NCBI GenBank assembly: GCA_012510755.1
Contig: JAAZHL010000324.1
Span: 1-5,338, forward strand
DNA length: 5,338 nt
From: Leucobacter sp.
GTDB lineage: Bacteria; Actinomycetota; Actinomycetes; Actinomycetales; Microbacteriaceae
Direction of reading: 5' to 3'
Under the pieces are notes generated by a model. It saw only the letters and a program-made list of their open reading frames with translations. It did not search any database and had not been told where the DNA came from. A program made the translations under genes and the position numbers. Of the stretch, positions 3,987 to 5,338 are shown piece by piece (positions within the stretch are counted from its first letter, which is position 1; every line of letters begins with the position of its first letter).

Positions 3987-5338
3987 ATGAGTGAGAGCAA
4001 AACCCGGCTGGGCGTGAGCGCCTTCGCGATTGTCGCGTTTGTGTTTATGTTCGGCAGCAATGGCGTGCGTTATTTGGTGGGTTTGCCGGTATTTTTCGTG
4101 CTTGCTGGGTTGCTTGCGGTGGCCTGCGCGGTGCTGTTCGCACGGTTGAAGCCGCCGCGTTTTCGCTGGTATCGCTTGCCTTCGCCGATCTATTGGTTTT
4201 TGATTCTTGCTGCGCTGTCCATTTTCTGGAGCGCCTATCGCCTCGAGTCTGTGGCCGGGGTAGTGGCGCAGGTGCTCACCACACTTGTCGCAGTGGTGCT
4301 GGCGTTTGTGTTGAGTTGGCAGGAGCTGTTGCGCACGCTGGCTTCGGCGATGCGGTGGCTGCTGGGTCTGTCGCTCGCGTTCGAGTTGTGGGTGTCGCTG
4401 TTCGTGCGGCAGCCGGTCACTGCGTGGTGGGTAGAGCAGCCCGAAGACAAACCCCTCAACATCTTGTATTGGAGCCGCAATCTGCTCTTTGAGGGTGGCC
4501 CAATTCAGGGCATCTTTGGCAGTTCGGTGCTGCTTGGTTTTGTTGCGCTGATTGGTGTGGTGCTGTTCAGCGTGCAGTTGAAGGCGAGATTGTTGCGCCA
4601 GGGTTATGCATGGTCGTGGATCGCAATTGCCGCACTCACCCTGCTGCTTACTCGCAGCGCCACCGTTTTTGTGGCTCTTGCTGCGGTCGGCGTCACGCTG
4701 GTGTTCGCCCTTTGGGGCCGCAGGTTGGGCATGCGGCGTCGTATGCGACTGTATGGGGTTGGAGTGGGCCTCATCGCGCTCGTCACGCTCGTGACGGTCT
4801 TCGCGCGCGACGTGGTGTTTGGCTTGCTGGGCAAAAACGCCGATATGACGGGGCGTCTCGACACGTGGCAAGACGTGTGGGCGCTCATCGAGCAGCGGCC
4901 TTGGTTTGGCTGGGGGTGGGTGAGTTACTGGCCGACCTGGGTCGAGCCGTACAAAGGTCTCGACACGAAGGCTGGGGTTGCCGTCATGAGCGCGCATAAC
5001 GCGTGGCTTGACGTGTGGTTGCAGCTCGGTGTTGTCGGTCTATTGGTGTTCGCTCCGCTTGTGTTTTTGACACTGCAGCGCACCTGGTTTCGCGCTGTTG
5101 ACCAGCCCCTCGTCGGGCCTGGGCCCGCGCTGCCGTTTTCGGCGACCGCCCTGTGGCCGCTGCTCGTGCTCGTGGCTCTGGTCGTGCAGTCGATCACTGA
5201 AAGCAGGATGCTCATTGAAAGCGGGTTCATGCTGCTGATTATTCTTGCGGCCAAGACGCGCTTCGATTTCGAGATACCCGCGCAGACCACCGAGCAGGCG
5301 AAGCGCAGGTGGCGCGATATTCCTATTGCACGCAACCC
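3987..5338 (+). CDS. O-antigen ligase/polymerase-like polytopic membrane protein (3' end outside window)
   Basis: The frame is open for 450 codons from the ATG at 3987 to the window end. An upstream in-frame TGA (3951-3953) with no ATG, GTG or TTG between makes this the earliest start. The protein is a multi-pass membrane protein, with hydrophobic segments near 9-22, 30-52, 68-82, 88-110, 122-140, 176-197, 209-241, 254-273, 343-363, 386-402 and 410-422. It carries marks of the Wzy_C/WaaL (O-antigen ligase) superfamily: LLLTRSATVFVAL (219-231); MTGRLDTWQDVWALI (287-301) followed by PWFGWGW (305-311); and, in the large periplasmic-type loop, SAHNAWLDVWLQLG (335-348) with the conserved His337-Asn338. 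Family members join or polymerise undecaprenyl-linked glycans outside the membrane. In a Gram-positive actinobacterium the likely target is a wall polysaccharide or teichoic-acid-type glycan, which is inference. Codon use is more T-rich than in the neighbours. A bicarbonate transporter-like assignment also exists in this superfamily and cannot be excluded. Confidence 0.
   Translation, partial: MSESKTRLGVSAFAIVAFVFMFGSNGVRYLVGLPVFFVLAGLLAVACAVLFARLKPPRFRWYRLPSPIYWFLILAALSIFWSAYRLESVAGVVAQVLTTLVAVVLAFVLSWQELLRTLASAMRWLLGLSLAFELWVSLFVRQPVTAWWVEQPEDKPLNILYWSRNLLFEGGPIQGIFGSSVLLGFVALIGVVLFSVQLKARLLRQGYAWSWIAIAALTLLLTRSATVFVALAAVGVTLVFALWGRRLGMRRRMRLYGVGVGLIALVTLVTVFARDVVFGLLGKNADMTGRLDTWQDVWALIEQRPWFGWGWVSYWPTWVEPYKGLDTKAGVAVMSAHNAWLDVWLQLGVVGLLVFAPLVFLTLQRTWFRAVDQPLVGPGPALPFSATALWPLLVLVALVVQSITESRMLIESGFMLLIILAAKTRFDFEIPAQTTEQAKRRWRDIPIARN

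Noticed and set aside
3957..4997. 346-codon open frame on the minus strand opposite the ligase-like gene
   Set aside because: Its product is rich in His, Gln, Arg and Pro with no recognisable domain, as expected of the antisense of a hydrophobic protein. The plus-strand frame has clear Wzy_C/WaaL motifs and membrane segments.
1..5338. Search for a novel defence, toxin-antitoxin or mobile system
   Set aside because: All coding space is taken by four recognisable envelope and regulatory genes. I saw no transposase, integrase, terminal inverted repeats, tRNA or rRNA sequence.

Overview
The window is high-G+C actinobacterial DNA, most likely from a member of the Microbacteriaceae. The family assignment is inference. 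The evidence is the GC-rich codon use, a canonical WhiB protein, an actinobacterial type I mannose-6-phosphate isomerase, and a very large GT2 protein fused to a multi-pass membrane region. It holds four genes, two complete and two cut by the window edges.

Three genes lie on the minus strand, in transcription order manA (3963-2464), whiB (2370-2053) and a GT2-family glycosyltransferase (1806 to beyond base 1, 602 codons visible). The fourth is on the plus strand and divergent from manA: an O-antigen-ligase-like polytopic membrane protein (3987 to beyond 5338, 450 codons visible). Only 23 bp separate the manA and ligase start codons. The 93-bp manA-whiB gap holds a hairpin at the manA stop, a good -35/-10 pair, an almost perfect 18-bp palindrome over the -10 box, and a ribosome binding site. 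The 246-bp whiB-glycosyltransferase gap holds a cluster of direct and inverted GTCGGAG-type heptamers. No stretch over 300 bp lacks a gene.

Together the genes look like part of a cell-envelope polysaccharide locus. ManA makes mannose-6-phosphate, the entry to GDP-mannose. The GT2 protein would transfer sugars at the membrane, and the ligase-like protein would polymerise or transfer a lipid-linked glycan outside the membrane. WhiB is a developmental/cell-division iron-sulfur regulator. WhiB next to mannose-metabolism and envelope glycosyltransferase genes recalls the whiB2-manA-wbbL neighbourhood of mycobacteria.

I found no mobile element, CRISPR array, RNA gene, toxin-antitoxin pair or defence system. 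The most unusual signals are the whiB promoter palindrome, the heptamer cluster, and low-complexity tandem-repeat insertions inside two otherwise conserved enzymes (the GT2 domain and ManA). [Form note: the original answer gave no confidence for any feature; the 0 in each confidence field is a placeholder meaning not stated.]
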